Positions 5,069-6,388 of a stretch of 6,388 nt of DNA are shown here, piece by piece; the stretch's first letter is position 1, and each line of letters starts with the position of its first letter. Source of the DNA: an uncultured Ilumatobacter sp. (GTDB taxonomy: Bacteria; Actinomycetota; Acidimicrobiia; Acidimicrobiales; Ilumatobacteraceae); the NCBI GenBank assembly GCA_937891565.1, contig CALAHA010000034.1, positions 1 through 6,388 on the forward strand. The letters are read 5' to 3'. The position numbers and the translations under genes were made by a program. The notes beneath the pieces were generated by a model. It was not told the DNA's origin, did not search any database, and saw only the letters and a list, made by a program, of their open reading frames with translations.

Positions 5069-6388
5069 ATGAGCCTGACAGAGACCCAACACGATCGCAC
5101 CACACCGTCTGACCCCGCTGGGGCAGTGCGCACGTGGCTCGAGGAGAATTGGGACCCGGATCTGACGGTCGCGCAATGGTGGGAGAAGCTCGGCCTTGCA
5201 GGATGGTCCTCACCGCTACTTCCCGTCGAGGCGTACGGCCTCGGCCTGTCGCGGGCTGACTCGGTTGCCGTGATGCGAGAGATCGGCGCGTTTGGTGCGC
5301 TCGGCCCGCCCAGTGGCCTGGGGTTGTTGCTCGCGGCGCCGACGATTGCCACGCACGGAACGCAAGAACAGATCGACCTGTACGTGCGCGACATCGTCAC
5401 CGGCCAGCAAGCTTGGTGTCAACTGTTTAGCGAACCTGGTGCAGGTTCTGACCTCGCCGGGCTGAGCACGCGAGCCGAACGTGATGGCGACGAGTGGATC
5501 ATCAATGGGCAGAAGGTGTGGACATCCCTCGGCCAGACGGCAGACATGGGCATGTTGATTGCTCGCACCAACGTCGACGTGCCGAAGCACAAGGGCATCA
5601 GCTGGATGGCGATCGACATGCATCAGCCCGAGGTCGACATCCGTCCGCTGTACGAGATGACCGGGCACGCGATGTTCAACGAGGTGTTTCTCACTGATGC
5701 CCGAGTTCCCGTCGATGCGGTGATTGGCGATGTGAACAACGGTTGGGCTGCCACGAACACCACCCTGCAGGCCGAGCGCGCCGGCCTCGGCTCAGGCGGC
5801 TCGGGAGGAGCAGCGGGCGGCATGCCAGGCACTATCGCCGGCCAACTCGATCGTCGGGCCGGAGACCTCGTCAGGCCGAGCGATCCAAACAAGAAGGCCC
5901 CTCGGGCCAAAGCAACCCGCCCGAATCGGTCGGTGCTGTTTGACTTCGCCAAGACCGCCGGAAAAATCAACGATCCGCACGTTCGCCAAGACCTCATGCG
6001 TCTCCACACGATGAACATCATCGGCGGCCTCAACGCCCAGCGCTTGAAGGCGATGCGACAGCAAGGCAATGACATTCCGGGAATGGCCAATATCTCGAAG
6101 CTGCAGATGAGCGACATGGTGCGCCTGACTCGCGACCTGGGCCTCGGGATCGTTGGGGCGAACGGCATGTTGCACGCCTACACCGATGCCCAACGCGAGT
6201 CGCTCAACGAGGCAATAGGCAACCCGCTGCTGGGCATGGTCACCGGCCCTGCGCTCTATGCGCAGGCTCCACCGATCTACGGTGGAACCGACCAGATCCA
6301 GAGGAACATTATTGGTGAGCGAGTGCTTGGGCTGCCGAAGGAACCGAATCAAGACAAGGTCCTGCCGTTCTCCGAGCTCCCAAAAAAC
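5069..6388 (+). CDS. Acyl-CoA dehydrogenase family flavoprotein (3' end just beyond window)
   Basis: 440 residues are readable with no stop. The tail, GLPKEP (421-426) followed by PFSELPKN, looks like the natural C-terminus of actinobacterial homologues, so perhaps only the stop codon is missing. The enzyme would oxidise an acyl-CoA at the alpha-beta bond using FAD and pass electrons to electron-transfer flavoprotein. Visible marks are the FAD/substrate motif LFSEPGAGSDLAGLST (119-134), the WTS flavin-contact segment (151-153), a middle beta domain, and the C-terminal IYGGTDQIQRNIIGERVLG (403-421). The usual C-terminal catalytic Glu (as in IYEGT) is Gly405 here. Glu236 in LQAERAGL lies where isovaleryl- and long-chain acyl-CoA dehydrogenases carry their base, so it may serve. 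A Gly/Ser-rich run (241-251) and a basic stretch (about 274-287) interrupt the helical domain. The substrate is unknown, and a downstream partner subunit is possible. Confidence 0.9.
   Translation, partial: MSLTETQHDRTTPSDPAGAVRTWLEENWDPDLTVAQWWEKLGLAGWSSPLLPVEAYGLGLSRADSVAVMREIGAFGALGPPSGLGLLLAAPTIATHGTQEQIDLYVRDIVTGQQAWCQLFSEPGAGSDLAGLSTRAERDGDEWIINGQKVWTSLGQTADMGMLIARTNVDVPKHKGISWMAIDMHQPEVDIRPLYEMTGHAMFNEVFLTDARVPVDAVIGDVNNGWAATNTTLQAERAGLGSGGSGGAAGGMPGTIAGQLDRRAGDLVRPSDPNKKAPRAKATRPNRSVLFDFAKTAGKINDPHVRQDLMRLHTMNIIGGLNAQRLKAMRQQGNDIPGMANISKLQMSDMVRLTRDLGLGIVGANGMLHAYTDAQRESLNEAIGNPLLGMVTGPALYAQAPPIYGGTDQIQRNIIGERVLGLPKEPNQDKVLPFSELPKN

Noticed and set aside
5216..6352. Minus-strand open frames opposite the acyl-CoA dehydrogenase (150, 181 and 186 residues)
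   Set aside because: They are antisense to a full set of acyl-CoA dehydrogenase motifs; their translations show no fold-like pattern and they overlap each other in different frames.

Overview
The window looks like a stretch of ordinary chromosome from a high-GC bacterium, roughly 60% GC by eye. An actinomycetote is most likely, possibly of the Acidimicrobiia type. The basis is GC-rich third positions, an actinobacterial-looking acyl-CoA dehydrogenase with a GLPKEP...LPKN tail, and several genes that appear to start leaderless, with a -10-like hexamer 6 to 7 nt before the start codon. The lineage call is inference; no rRNA, tRNA or other phylogenetic marker is present. I see no mobile element, CRISPR array, tRNA, rRNA or integration site.

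Layout, left to right. The 3' end of an unidentified plus-strand gene (about 1-92) converges on a complete minus-strand SpoU/TrmH-family RNA methyltransferase (122-739). That gene is divergent from a short-chain dehydrogenase/reductase (818-1564). An M20-family metallopeptidase (1607-2977) follows 42 nt later on the same strand. It converges on a small SRPBCC/START-like protein (3020-3457, minus), which is divergent from an unrecognised 114-residue protein (3519-3863, plus). That protein ends 4 nt from the stop of a proline racemase-family enzyme (3868-4908, minus). A 160-nt divergent control region (4909-5068) then separates the racemase-family gene from an acyl-CoA dehydrogenase (5069 to the window end). 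The dehydrogenase is still open at base 6388 but is nearly complete.

The genes do not form an obvious single pathway. Strand switches occur almost at every gene, and the only plausible co-directional pair is the dehydrogenase/reductase with the M20 peptidase. Two themes recur: small-molecule catabolism (amide or peptide hydrolysis, hydroxyproline-type chemistry, acyl-CoA oxidation, alcohol/ketone redox) and short divergent promoter regions.

I do not see a clearly new multi-gene system. Points worth a second look: a repeated TGN-CANNNT element placed 6-7 nt before four start codons; a proline racemase-family enzyme in which both catalytic cysteines are replaced (Ser and Thr); a perfect inverted repeat over the SRPBCC promoter; imperfect repeats in the racemase/acyl-CoA dehydrogenase control region; and an acyl-CoA dehydrogenase lacking the usual C-terminal catalytic glutamate.
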